A stretch of DNA of 64,000 nucleotides, taken from positions 797,679 to 861,678 of the forward strand of contig NC_049988.1 in NCBI RefSeq assembly GCF_000003815.2, in the 5' to 3' direction. The notes under the pieces were generated by a model that saw nothing but the letters and a program-made list of their open reading frames with translations, searched no databases and was not told the DNA's origin. Below are positions 36,928 to 48,859 of the stretch, piece by piece. Numbering within the stretch: the stretch's first letter is position 1; every line of letters starts with the position of its first letter. Source of the DNA: Branchiostoma floridae (lineage: Eukaryota; Chordata; Leptocardii; Amphioxiformes; Branchiostomatidae). Both the position numbers and the translations under genes were made by a program.

Positions 36928-37366
36928 AACACACTAACTTATGGATGACATCCGTGCACGCATTGACTTTCGCGTATTCTAAAAACAACTGTGGCCAATC
37001 ACATACCTTGTCAATCAGCATTTTATACTTGCCAGAGGATCTACTCTCCAGGGTGAGGGGGCGCATGGTCAGGGCATGGGGCTAGAGAGCCTTTGTTCCC
37101 CTCTTTAAACGAAAATGGCAATAAAACCATCATTGAAAGGGCCACGATTGTCTCCTACAGTCTTACTAGAGGCGACCAGAATACAAACCAAGCCTATGAA
37201 AAAATAGACAAAATATCTAGTCCTGTGTTATAGCAGGATTTTTCTTTTCACCCTCGCGTATTAGTTGTGGTGTCTCCAGATGATGTCGTTGTCGTCCATA
37301 TAAGATGAAGTCTTATACAAGAAACAAAAGTTGGACGACCTTCACTTACGGGTTTCACAACGAACA

Positions 37367-37637
37367 GATATGAGAGCTTTAATATGCAGTTGCCAACATT
37401 ATCCAATGAACATAGTTCTATGAAGAAAGAAGCACTTATTTTACCAAGGTGACATGGACCAACGCAACGGCACCATGTCTTGATTCGCCGTCCGTAACGT
37501 AGAGATGCGAGCTTCAATTTGCTGTTACTAACATTATCCGATGAACATAGTTCTATGAAGAAAGAAGCATTTATTTTACCAGGGTGACATGGACCAACGC
37601 AACGGCACCAAGTCTTGATTCGCCGCCCGTAACCGTC
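37367..37637 (+). repeat. Tandem duplication of about 136 bp
   Basis: Two copies share gaacatagttctatgaagaa, agaagca(c/t)ttattttacca and gacatggaccaacgcaacgg, then tcttgattcgccg. In sialyltransferase intron 2. Confidence 0.88.
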
Positions 37638-38031
37638 ATCACGGAAAGGTCATGTTTACCAGCTAAATCTAGCTACCTTTGTTTTGCCACTCACTTGTCA
37701 TAAACACAAATGCCACTCTGTTCGATTCTCACGTACCTACTTTGATTCTAAACATAACTCGGCGTTACTAGGCGATGTGCCATTAGAGAACAAAGATAAA
37801 CGATAATTCCTTACACATCCTGACACGAACCACTTCAGAATGAGAGCAAATATTGAAGAAAGCAACTAACGACTTACGTCTGTTTGATCATTGATAACGG
37901 AAACATGCGGTGGGCAGAGAGTCGTTTTCTTAACAGGCGGTTGACTTAAACAACTTTCTCAATCACTGCATTATCAACTACACAAAACGCTATCATTAGA
38001 CAACATTAAGGACAATCCAACACAAATGTCT

Positions 38032-38150
38032 CTAACGCTAGTTCACCTTTATCCGTGGGGTAACCTATGTCAGTTCAAACTTGGTACATTTTTGAACATA
38101 GGGATTTGAAGTCGAAGGACTGTGGTTTTAAACTGCAATATTTTGAAAAT
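38032..38150. mobile_element. MITE family D, half copy
   Basis: Starts ctaacgctagttcaccttta, then tccgtggggtaacctat, like the left end of 43413-43632. The right end is missing. Downstream, 38221-38325 and 38568-38670 share 'cagccggagc' and 'catctgcttg'-type phrases, a further diverged repeat pair. Confidence 0.7.
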
Positions 38151-39129
38151 ACAGGTTCTTTTTAGAAACCATTTTCCGTCGCCTCTGTATCCCAAAATAT
38201 CCAAACGTTTGACTGGTGGGCATAAAGAAAACAGTACAAGAATGCCAGGTAAACTAAAACAGCCGGAGCCGAACCTCTGCTTGAAGAGTACATGGAAGGG
38301 GCATTTTATCATAGGAGACATTGTTTTGTTGTGTTTTCTGTTCCCTTACATATTTTCCATACACTAGTTTTATATAGCGTTGTAGTTGTGTTTCGGCCTT
38401 ATATTATTATTATGTATGTCATGTATAGCATGAATATTTGTTCAAAACCTGTCCTGCGTGATATGACATATTCCAATTCCCGTCTATCCGGGTCGTCGGG
38501 TTCAGGGGTGATTTTAACTCAGAATCTGAAAAAGATCACGGGACCGCAGTTGCCCAAAATCTCGTAGCCATAAAGAAGACAGTACTAGAAAGACCGACAA
38601 AACACGTAAACTAAAACAGCCGGAGCAACACATCTGCTTGGCGAGTACGTGGAAGAGGCATTTAATCATAGGTCATAGGGGGCCACGTGGGGGAGACGCC
38701 CGAAAGTGCAAAATAAACAGCCCGTAAACTATCCATTATTGCAATTGTGACATTTGACCAGCAAACACCCACCCGCCCCCTAACGGTTTTCGGCCATACT
38801 GTAGATCGTACAAAGCAGCTGTAAAATGAGCAAGTATCCCAGACTCTCTGTATTTGTCTATATTTGCCTTAGATATTGCAAAAACAATAAATTGCCAATG
38901 CCAAAATAACGTTCATAGTCAAACAGGAAGGACATAAAGTATGTCATACTCTGTGTGCGCTGTGGAGGCAACTTTTTAGCCAAACCTTTTTCTTCGCACG
39001 CTCGCATCAGTTTTTGGGGCTCCCAGAAGATGTCATCCATATTATTGCACCAAAGTAGGCGTGGTCTAAGGGACTGAAACTGACCAGGAGAATGAACGCC
39101 CCACAGTTGTATTTTTCTCCTAACAACAG

Positions 39130-39290
39130 GTATTTTTCTCTGTATAGACTCTTTTTACACAACCAATGCTTTATTCTTACCGACGTTTCGGTGAGAATAA
39201 GGCATTTGTTGTGTAAAAAGAGTCTCTTTATTCGGTGACGTACCAACCTGATGAAATTATTCACGGAGATATTTTTCTCCTAACAGGCAG
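39130..39290. repeat. Inverted and dispersed repeat around 39130-39290
   Basis: Left 'gactctttttacacaacc' is mirrored by 'tgttgtgtaaaaagagtc'. The right half (tctctttattcggtgacgta, ccaacctgatgaaa) recurs at 59542-59600. The phrase tatttttctcctaacaacagg flanks both sides (39110 and 39270). Probably a decayed element. Confidence 0.65.
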
Positions 39291-41493
39291 GCGATTATTG
39301 GCTGATTGGATGACGTCAGCAGGATCCGTTTTCACATCTCCACACCGCAGATACGTCACAGCAGCCACAACAACGTCGGTATGAGACCCACGGGGACATT
39401 GAGTCGTCTCTGGGCTACGGACATCCCGATTATCATGATGTTAACATGTTAGCAACAAAGACAAAATGGATAAATGTCACTTATATTAATGAACCTTATT
39501 GCTCAACAATCACACATGGTATAATGTATAGTAACGGCTATTAAACAACAATGCTACAAGTCAATATAATTTACAACAGTATGAATTACAATAAATCGCT
39601 GGTAATGAATGAATGATTTGGCGGTCTTGCTTTTGGAATGAAGCAAAGATAAATTAAGTTATGTAGGCGGATATACGAGTTGGACACGACAATAGTACAT
39701 GGAAAGTGTCATTCTTTGTACTAGATAGTAGGGTGAAGTTTCTGTTAGTGGTAATAGTCTGCTACAGCGTACGTATTAATTCTCTTTCTCTCTCTTTACT
39801 GTAAGTTAAAAGTACAAGTCTTCACAAAATAAAATCCATCTTCGATATTGTCACGACATGTTAGACACAGTCTCTGAGTGGCCGGTGTGTTGTGGTTCAG
39901 ACCCCAATTTGCACTCTAATTTAGAAGGTCACTGGATTAACAACACAACAGTAACACGTGAGATATTTGCGCACGGTCGCTGGCATATTTAATCTTTGAC
40001 AACTTTGAATCGATTGTAGTATCATTGTTCGGAAGAGGAGAAAAACAATGCACACACACACATACACCACACTCTTAGCAATGTCTCTTTAAATTATAGT
40101 ATAATAAAGAAGTTTTTAGTTTGTAAATATCAATCAGTGTGTTGAGAAAAATGAATTGCACAGTTGAGTATAACACACCCTGCCAGAATATCTATTTATC
40201 ATATTTTTGGCGACGCCTAACCGGGCGAGCCTAACAGTATGGTGTGGATCGCCCACATGCGTAGTTGCATCATGTTTGTCTGCAATCTGCATTCTTCCGT
40301 TCCAAAAAACGGAATTCCCAAGTAGCCGAGTGTAACTGATAGTCCAGTGAGAGCAAAGATTACATCTGGAATCCATAAACCGGCTTTGGCAGTTTGTACC
40401 ACTAGCGCACACACATAAATACAGCCAGGCGAATACTATAACACACCAACAACAGCAAATGTACGATTTACATATTCCACAGGTATGTGTAGATGCATCA
40501 CCCCTTTTGAGGGAAATAACTGGTTGAAATAATGGGTTGAAGGATCTTCATGATATTTGGAATGTAGATAGCTTGAAGCCTTAAGAAGATGTAGATGTGA
40601 GATTGTGTCCAGGCAAGTGATTCCGATATTACGAATTACGTTCTAGGTATTTCAATGTCACCTACGGAGAAACCCGTGTGGTGCCTACTAGGCCTGCCTA
40701 TCGATATCTCAATCAGCTAGCCCAGCCTATTCGGCCATCCCAGCCTAGTCAGCCAGTCCAGCCTTTTCCGGCAACCCAGCCTATTCGGCTAGCCAAGCAT
40801 AGTCATCCAGCCCAGCCTCGTCGACCAACCCTGGAATTCGGGAACTTGGCGCCAGAATCTGCATGGCGATTTAGACCCAAAGCTTTGAGATATGTCAGGT
40901 GAGTGAATTATCTTATTTCCTTTTTAGCCACAAGATACTAGGATCTTACATCCCAGCATCTGCGCGAACTTAAAGGGGCATTTCACTCCGGATCCAGAAG
41001 GGAGAGTTCCGAAAGATATTAATTGAGGGAAGTGACGAATGCATACTACATTTTACGATAAAGTACCCATTAGCCCCACTAGCATCAAAAAGCATTCCAT
41101 CTTCTAGAAAACTTCCCAAGTACCCTCTAATTGAATTAATCAATCTCAGCCTATAGCTGCATACAATGTGCAATTGTCGCAATTCTAATAAAGTAAAGTA
41201 AAGTAATGTGCCTGACAACGCCTGACTTAAGTTAGGTTACAAAACTAATTTCAGGGGCGCTATTAAAGGAAAACACGTCTTGCCATGTGTTCTTTGATAT
41301 CTTGTGAACTATTGACCTTCTTGGTGTGCTTAGCGCCCCTCATTTATGCCGAAAATATTCACGATAAGTGTCTATGCGTATAGGGAATACATGGGTAGGG
41401 CCTGCATGGGTTTAGTGAGTGTCATATTGTTTTATAAACACACGTTGCGTATGAAAGTTCATCTGTGTTCAACTTGGTAGAATACATTATAGA

Positions 41494-41784
41494 AATTGCT
41501 AAACTTTCTTTCCAACACTGAAATCAATATAGGAATTACCCTAGATTTTCGGTCAAACTCCGTCGACCTCCGAGAGCACCCAGGCCCACACTCAACAGAG
41601 ACGGGGGGCGACATAGACTTTCTGATACTTATGACCCCCTCCTGCAAAAGTGGCGTGTTCCTGACGTCACTGCCGGAGATAGAGAGGGTCATTCTGTGAA
41701 CAAGGTCTACGGAGTTTGACCGAAAATTTAGGGTAAGTCCTATATTGATTTCAGTGTTTGAAAGAAAGTTTAGCAATTTCTATA
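41494..41784. mobile_element. Foldback element in sialyltransferase intron 3
   Basis: Arms of about 75 bp: atagaaattgctaaactttc .. ttttcggtcaaactccgt on the left, and the reverse complement (acggagtttgaccgaaaatt .. gaaagtttagcaatttctat) on the right. About 290 bp, ending 155 bp before exon 4. Confidence 0.9.
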
Positions 41785-42025
41785 ACACGTTGCGTAATTC
41801 ACCACAAGTGGACTTCCACCAAAGGTCGGCTGATTATATATTTATTGGTACATTATCTATTGGAATACCCCTTTAGAGAAGAGTGGAATCAATTATAGAA
41901 ATTGTCCACATGTGATGTCAACGCTGAGTTTGTCTTCCAGAAAATTCACGGAGAAACTGTAATTCATGGATCGCATGCATAAATGGAAGTTGGGGAACTA
42001 CACAGAAGATGTGCACATCGGCCAC

Positions 42026-42910
42026 TACGAGGGGGGTTCAATAAGTTCTTTGCCTCACCAAGAAATAACAAGCACAACTCAGATTTTCAGGCACAACTTC
42101 ATAGTATGAAGTCTTTTATCAATATCCTCCAAATTTCAAATCATTGGAGTCATTACTTTCCAGGCATTCGTTTTTCCTAAATTAGAAGGTAAGTGGCGAG
42201 AAAAAAGTTGTGTGAATTGTGATCAGACATGTGTGGGTCTAGTTTCCCATGCCATAAATTAACAAAAGACGTTGTCAAAATGTTTGATAATGATTCTCTT
42301 CCTATTTCAAGCAAAAAGAATTGGGTTTCTAACTTCCAGCAGCGCAAATTGACCCACACACTCAGGTCAGGTCAATTGTCCACGTTTTTTTCCTTCTCCC
42401 TCACCTAACGTTACTGGGTGTCGCCTGCAAAGTAATGATCACACTAATTTGAATTTTGGTACATATTTATATAAGACTTTATACTTGACATCTATGCTTC
42501 GAAATCTGAGCTGTGCTTATTTTTTCTCGGTAAAGTCGGGGACTTATTGATAACCCCACGTACATGTATAAAGTCTTATATAAATGTGTACCAAAATTCA
42601 AATTATTGTGATCATCATGTTGCAGGCGACACCCAGTAACGTTAGGTAAGGGATAACGAAAAAAAAAGGTGGACAATTGATCTGCAACCTGAGGTGTGAG
42701 GTCAAATTGTCTGATCACACTTCACCCTTCTTTTTCTCCCCACTTACCTTCTAATTTAGAAAAAACGAATGCCTGGAAAGTAATGACTCCAATGATTTGT
42801 AATTTGGAGGATATTGATAAAAGACTTCATACTATGAAGTTGTGCCTGAAAATCTGAGTTGTGCTTGTTATTTCTTGGTGAGGCAAAGAACTTATTGAAC
42901 CCCCCTCGTA
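42026..42910. mobile_element. Palindromic TA-flanked element inserted in a coding exon
   Basis: TA at 42026-42027 and 42909-42910 flank an 881-bp element starting CGAGGGGGGTTCAATAAG and ending CTTATTGAACCCCCCTCG. The inverted arms extend about 165 bp and further mirrored blocks lie inside (ggtacatatttatataagac / gtcttatataaatgtgtacc), so nearly the whole element can fold. A TA target duplication is typical of Tc1/mariner-class movement. No transposase frame. Removing one TA plus the element restores the reading frame of the sialyltransferase exon. Confidence 0.88.
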
Positions 42911-43412
42911 CAACACGTGCGCTGTCGTAGGCAATAGTGGCGTCCTCCTTGGAAGTCAGTGTGGAGCGGAGATCGACTCCATGGATTACGTCATACGAAT
43001 AGATTTACCGGCCATCAAAGGTTACGAGAAAGATGTCGGCAAACGGACCAGCATGGTATTATTTAACCTGAAGGGGCCAGACCGAATCCGACAGTCCTCG
43101 CTTTTTAAAAACAGATCGCAGGATGTGTACGAGAGTCGCTTTAGAAGCGTTCAAGGTGCCGTTCTGTTTGCAGACAAAGGATCAAGAGAGAATATTGAGA
43201 CAGCTGTGAAAGCGTATAGACTCTCATTTCCGTTGTTAAGTCGTGAAGGAGGACTAAGGACCGGAATAAGCAGGTGAGTGGATATTTTCCCTGTTGATAT
43301 ATGGAGGAAGAGGGAGAGAGAAAGGGAGAAGATGAGGGAGAGAGGGATGGAGAGAGAGTTCCGAGGAGAGAATTAAGATTCCTTTCATTGATGATTTACA
43401 AACCTGCGACTT

Positions 43413-43632
43413 GTAACGCTAGTTCATCTTTATCCGCAAGGTACCCTATATTCGTTGTGTTTACCAACACGGTATTAAGGGATATCAACTTGAAGGACAG
43501 TGGTTTCAAGTTGTAATATGTTCAAAATATTGTAGATTAAAACTACCGTCCGTCGACTTCATATCCCTGAATACCCATTTCTGAAAGCAATGGATCTAGG
43601 TTACCCCGCGGATAAAGGTGAACTAGCGTCAA
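43413..43632. mobile_element. MITE family D, copy 3
   Basis: Starts taacgctagttcatctttat and ends ataaaggtgaactagcgt, about 220 bp with long inverted ends. Lies in the last intron of the sialyltransferase gene. Confidence 0.88.
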
Positions 43633-44014
43633 ACTATACATAATAAGCCGAATTTTAGACTGTTGATAATGATGATACGAGAGGTGAATGGCCTGTTTTT
43701 TCCTTCTTCTCACCAGAACTGCATCTAAAATAGCGAAGAAGAAGATGAGGGGAACACCTTCCATTGGTCTGGTGAGTGTGATGATGATGACAACGTTCTG
43801 TGACCACCCTTATATGTACGGATTCTACCCTTTCACAGAAGACGCGAACAACAACTCTATCCTGTACCACTATTATCCAGGAGATTTCGTCGATCCTCCG
43901 TTACATCATGCTTTTGACCCCATACACAAAATGAACCAGGAGTACGACTTTAACAGGGAACTCCACAAACGGGGTGTTCTGAAGATGCAGGTCGGTCCTT
44001 GTGGAAAACAATGA

Positions 44015-45219
44015 GTTTCTTGATACTCCGGACATCGCTTGCATATTCTCCTACGCAGAGGGACCACAGTTGTGTCGAAACTCCTTGTGGTCACCTCTGC
44101 TGTCTGGTGCACTCAGATCAGTTACTGACCGCCCTGCTTATAAATATTAATGAGCTTACCATTATATGGGCAGTCAGCCGTTGCGCATCGGACGTAGGAG
44201 GATGGAGCTATGTAAGACGTAACATGATTGGCTGATAGCTTCCCAGTGGCCTTTGCGATATGGCTTTCGTAAACAGAAAGCCTAAGAAAGGCATATTCTC
44301 GGATTGGCTGACAGCTGGTTTGTGGCTACGCTCACAGTAACTGCTGGTGGGCCACCAGACAGCAGGGCCCCAATAGGCAGTTAGCTAGCCGTTGGGGACC
44401 GTGCGTAGGAGGATGCGCTTGCAATGTTACTTGCGAAACTACAGCAGGCGACAAGAATATGAGATAACGGTAAACAAGGATGTCTATAGCGAGGTGATAT
44501 TCCTCAGAGCTCTTTCCACTGAGTGTATGCATATTGTCATTACATTATGTTGACTAAGGTGAAGTTCAAGGCCAATGAAGTATTTCAGTGTCGGTTCCTT
44601 AGCTGACGACATATAACTGGGGGTCAAAGTAGAAATAACTTCTTCCCCGCATAATTTACCTACGCCGTGTCAATACGGAACTCATATGGTCTTGAATCCA
44701 CAAATGTATGCAGAAGTGTAAACGGAGCATAGAAAGCAAAGCCCGACTTGCTTGTTTGTCAAGTCATGCGTCTTATGTAATCATTCCGCCATCTTTTGAC
44801 GCAATACAAAAGCTGCTCCACTCTGTTCACAACATCGTGAGAAAATGATTCTGCGTCGAGGTTCTATGGACACGTCCGACATAGGAACCTCAGCCGCACG
44901 ACACTGAAGGGCGAGGGCGTTCACATTTGTCCGTATATTGAAGTCCGTACGAGTTGGAGGGCTGGGTAAAGTTTACGTGGAAAATGTTCGTTTCTCACTT
45001 TGTGCCACAGTCGTGCAGTTAGGTTATCCAGCTGAAGCAACGACTTCTTCGGTCCAGACTAGATAGAACGTGTCAATACGGAACTCATACGGACTTGAAT
45101 ATATGCACACATGTGAATGGGACCTATGAAATGCCCGAGAGACAATACAACCACAAGGTTGCCCTTCTTCCTGAACATAAAAGAATTGTGCTAATAACAG
45201 TATTATTTCCATTGTATAT
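44015..45219. other. No gene seen; dispersed repeat pieces
   Basis: No exon recognised. The phrase 'tcaatacggaactcata' occurs at about 44667 and 45071, and its inverse (attgaagtccgtacgagttg) near 44937. Related text occurs at 31742 and 50322, so this is a dispersed repeat family. Confidence 0.5.
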
Positions 45220-45291
45220 GGCATGTGTGGCGAAACGGCTAGAGCGTTGGAATCAGAATCAGTAGGTCCTGAGTTCGATACTCGCCATGCC
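45220..45291 (+). mobile_element. tRNA-like SINE head
   Basis: 72 nt bounded by ggcatg and catgcc, with A-box-like tggcgaaacgg and B-box-like ggtcctgagttcgatac. The anticodon and D arms pair poorly, so this is a SINE head rather than a working tRNA gene. No clear SINE tail is seen after it. Confidence 0.45.
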
Positions 45292-46686
45292 CCTGCCCCC
45301 CTTACGGTGGAGTGACGCCGACCGAGCCTTACGGCTAATCTGTCTAAAGGTGCGGCACCTACGGATTCGGTGCTGCCAGTGTGTCAACATCTGCACACTT
45401 GCCACTATGACCCGTGATTTTTTTTTATATGGCATAAAAGAAAAAAAATGTCTAATCAAATATATAAATATTTTACGGAGGTATGACGTCTCCGATCTCT
45501 TGTTTCGCATGTTTCTTATCCCAATTCTTGTCTATTTTTCCCCATTGCACTTTAAGTGAATACCTTTTCTGCCACGCAGTCATTTGTAGTCACGATTCGG
45601 GGCTGTTTACAGAACTAAAAAAAACCTTTACAGAGCTGATACACAGAATATCAATGGATTTCGTTGATATAATGATGATGGACACAATATTGACCTGTTT
45701 TATACTTTTCCGTACGACATTAGAGAACTCTTCTGTTTGAACCCTGTTTTGAGAAGAGGGAAAAAGCATGTAAAATGTAGAGATAAGTAGAACATAGCAT
45801 AGCTTATCATTCTCTTGTAAGTAACTTACTGCATTTAACCCTAGTGGGGCATGTATATGCAACAAACTTCAATGTCATGGTCAATAACAATGCACACATG
45901 AGTGACTTGGGTTCAATATTCCGATTTATTTTCAAGAACAAGTCATCCCTACAGAGGCACATCAACCAAAATGATCGAAGTCTATCGATCATTCACTGAA
46001 CGGACAGTTCTCGTCCGGTACGATAAAGCCGAACAGTAAATACTCCATTGACGATAGTGATCGTCGAAATCCAGTCCAGACGTACTCTGACTGGTTGATG
46101 TTGTGTTGTCGTGCAGACTCGGCTAGTGTGGTGCACCGTTTGTCACGTACGACCTGTTAGGGACGGGAAGACAGCCAAGAATCACTAAGTAAGACCTCCA
46201 GACCGGGAAGGCTGAAACGGATATTGGCAGTAAGTCCATTCACGGATCCAACTAATCGTGCGCAGGTCAAACAAAGTTCAAGTCCACAGAATCCGAGAAT
46301 TACTGTGTAATGATGTTGATATTTATTGCTCATATGTGTCCTATACAGGACTGTAAGTACAGGCAAACAAAGTAAAAAGAAAACTTCAGGTGAACGGTAA
46401 TGATTTGAATTAGCAACGGGGCTTGAGATAATAATAAATCAAAGCGCTGAGTTTCTATCTGACTGTGAACAAGCTTATCTAAATTTTGTATACGTACCCA
46501 CAAGTCTTGTAGCATGTCAAACGTGTCAGCACTGTCGCTGGGTGGGTGCAGTCGCAGGTGGATGTGACGTCACGTTTTCCCAAGATGGCCTGTGCACTAG
46601 TTAAAGGAATCGGGGTCCAGTCAGGAAAGATTTTCAAGTCAACAAGCATCATCGGCATATGCATGAAATCACAAACACAAAGAGAA
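45292..46686. other. No gene seen
   Basis: No exon or RNA gene recognised. Open frames of up to about 90 codons on both strands have no known content. Confidence 0.5.
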
Positions 46687-46699
46687 ACACGTACACACA

Positions 46700-46765
<66 letters not shown>

Positions 46766-46853
46766 TATATGCACACACATCCACACCCACCCACACACGT
46801 GCACACACACACACACGTACATACACATGCACACACACACGCGCACACACACA
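46687..46853. repeat. (AC)n microsatellite
   Basis: About 165 bp, pure for about 66 bp then interrupted. All reading frames over it (Thr/His or Val/Cys) are artefacts. Confidence 0.97.
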
Positions 46854-47290
46854 CTACTTCCATTTTTCATGGTGGAAATTAAACCTCAAAGGTGTTTTGA
46901 AACTAACGGCTATTATAATTTAGTGTCTAATTTATCATTCTTTTACTCTAAGTTATCGCTTCTACTTCTGTCTAAGAAAGACATGGTACTTACGGACAGA
47001 AGAGCGCGCACACAGGGTGTCTCCAGGCCTCTATAGTTCCACAGTCACACCATTGGTAGTCCTTTTGGGTGATGTTTTCTTCCGCAGTTCCAACTATCAA
47101 AACAAGAAAATGCTTCGTACAACAATGCAGTCTTTTATGTACATATATGGCAGACAAAATAGTTTCAACAAACAGCTATTTGCGTTTGTTATTGATGGGA
47201 GGTATTGCTATGAAAATCCATATAAACGCACTCATGATGTGCAAAGTGGAAAATGCACCTCGCGAACCAACGCACATACACAAAAATACC

Positions 47291-47298
47291 TACACACA

Positions 47299-47352
<54 letters not shown>
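47291..47352. repeat. (CA)n microsatellite
   Basis: Almost pure CA run of about 60 bp. Confidence 0.97.
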
Positions 47353-47354
<2 letters not shown>

Positions 47355-47694
47355 GCTGGAATAGTACATTATCCGAAGTGCACCATAGGCTTGTTTTCGT
47401 GGAGGCCCCCAACTGTTTATTACAAATCAGGTGTGTTACGCTTTAAGGCTGTTTACTGGGTATGCAAAGCAAACAAACAACTGAACCCCTTAACACCCTT
47501 TGCGTGGATCCGGAACCCCTAGTCTTTACCAGACTGACGACGCTGGCTATTATAGGGAGAATAACTTTGCGGGGGACTTTTGCTACCAGAGGAGTTGGTC
47601 GGCCGCGCAAGGGAAACATGAACCTAATGTAAGCGTGGACTTGCTGTCCTGGAAAAAAATTCACGATTTTTGCTGACTTCTACGATTCCCGTAG

Positions 47695-47828
47695 TCTCCA
47701 AGCAGACCCTACAGTGCCTTAAGATAGTGTTAAAGCTGGCCAAGGAGTATAGCCGGGCGAAAGGGAGTCAAACGGGCACCGGTTATACTCCTTGGCCAGA
47801 TTTGATACTGATTATGGCACCATAGGGT
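47695..47828. mobile_element. MITE family C, short hairpin version
   Basis: Begins tctccaagcagaccctacag. Inner inverted pair: ggccaaggagtatagcc and ggttatactccttggcc. Shares ends with 30069-30455. Confidence 0.75.
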
Positions 47829-48859
47829 GTGGAATCCCCGTACCCTCGTAGGAAGGCCTTGTGGAGGCTCCTGGAACCCATCCGGGCCCAAATACTAGTA
47901 TAGTCCGATCCGATCCGGTAGCCGCAGGTCGACCCACGGGGCCACGTGGCGGTGTCACGCCAGAAAGAGCCTCGAGAGGACCGTAAACTGCCCGGCAGGG
48001 CCCCTTTTTGTGACCTTACCATGGACGTCTGATGGTGCTGCAATATACCTTCCATTGGGGATGGGTACCGGTACAGAAAATTCAGGTTCAGGTCCAAAAC
48101 ATCAGATTCAGACCTAAACCTGGACCAGGACCTGATTCAGTATGTGAAAACTTGTAAAGTGGACAACACTCAAAACAATGGTCCATTTCACATCAAAGAT
48201 ATGTGTTTTGTGAAGTATTGGACTCCCACTGGCGTTATAAAATCCCACAACGCTAACTGCCGCTGTACGATTGACTGTAAAACTTGATAGAAATGAATAT
48301 AGACTCAACTCTACTTCGCTCTTGTTATTTTCTTCGACCAGTAAGCCCAAAAACGTGTGAATGCCTGATTATACATATAATCTGTTCATTTTCCGATAGG
48401 TCCAACATCCGTTCCACCGGATTTTTTCAGGTCCGGTTTTTCTGGACCGGTCCAATAAGAAAAAACGTTTTTGTACCGGCGGTGTACCTGTACCCAGCGC
48501 TACCTTCCGTCATAGCTTACCATCGAGATCTGCTGAAGCGCACACACCGAGCAGAAGAAGCGTCAACGTCGTGGCAGCCTTCATGAACATGTTTAACTCA
48601 CAGCCCTGCCTGCTTCACCAATACCTAACTGCTCTGAGACTGTATCTCCTGGCTAGATGAAACAAATGAAATTTAAGGAAATGAGTTCTGCACTGATGGT
48701 GGGAACAACACCTGTGGGGCTTGTTGGACCTCAGTTGGAAGTGATAGGATTGAAACTACTTACAATATGTGTCAATCTTTCATCATTATTTGTCGGGCTC
48801 ACCGCAGATTTGTAACCATCCTTCATTAAAGCTACCGGTAGTGACCACTAAGCAACCAA
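47829..48859. other. No gene seen
   Basis: No exon recognised. An inverted phrase (tcaggtccaggtttaggtct-like, near 48085-48140) and GC-rich unique-looking text. Small frames have no known content. Confidence 0.45.

Larger units (their letters stand above)
35866..44014 (+). pseudogene. ST8Sia-like alpha-2,8-sialyltransferase, apparently disrupted
   Basis: Five exons join in phase: 35866-35923, 36394-36667, 40647-40898, 41941-42025 continuing at 42909-43273, and 43717-44014 (TGA 44012-44014). Exon 1 encodes a short hydrophobic anchor (VPLVLLAVLAVVV) as in Golgi type II enzymes. Exons 2-3 are a Gln/Pro-rich stem with NVT. Sialylmotif L is YNTCAVVGNSGVLLGSQCG, then AEIDSMDYVIR. Motif S is GTPSIGLVSVMMM ending YGFYPF. 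Motif III is YHYY and motif VS is HKMNQE (HxxxxE). The end, ELHKRGVLKM..GPC, resembles ST8Sia2/4/6. Two breaks fall in exon 4: an in-frame TAA at 41960-41962, and an 883-bp insertion that splits codon TAC (Tyr) just before NTCAVVG. Unless these are allele-specific or assembly errors, no full enzyme can be made. Assigning exons 1-2 to this gene rests on phase only. Confidence 0.8.

Noticed and set aside
39287-39423. Extra exon after ctcctaacag with frames ending near 39390-39450
   Set aside because: The acceptor lies in a dispersed repeat, the phase-compatible frames stop soon, and exons 36667 and 40647 already join in phase.
41459-41776. Two similar frames on opposite strands (105 and 67 codons)
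   Set aside because: They are the two arms of a foldback element, hence the matching peptides.
45220-45291. Functional tRNA gene
   Set aside because: Box-like motifs and matching ends are present, but D, anticodon and T stems pair poorly; a SINE head fits better.
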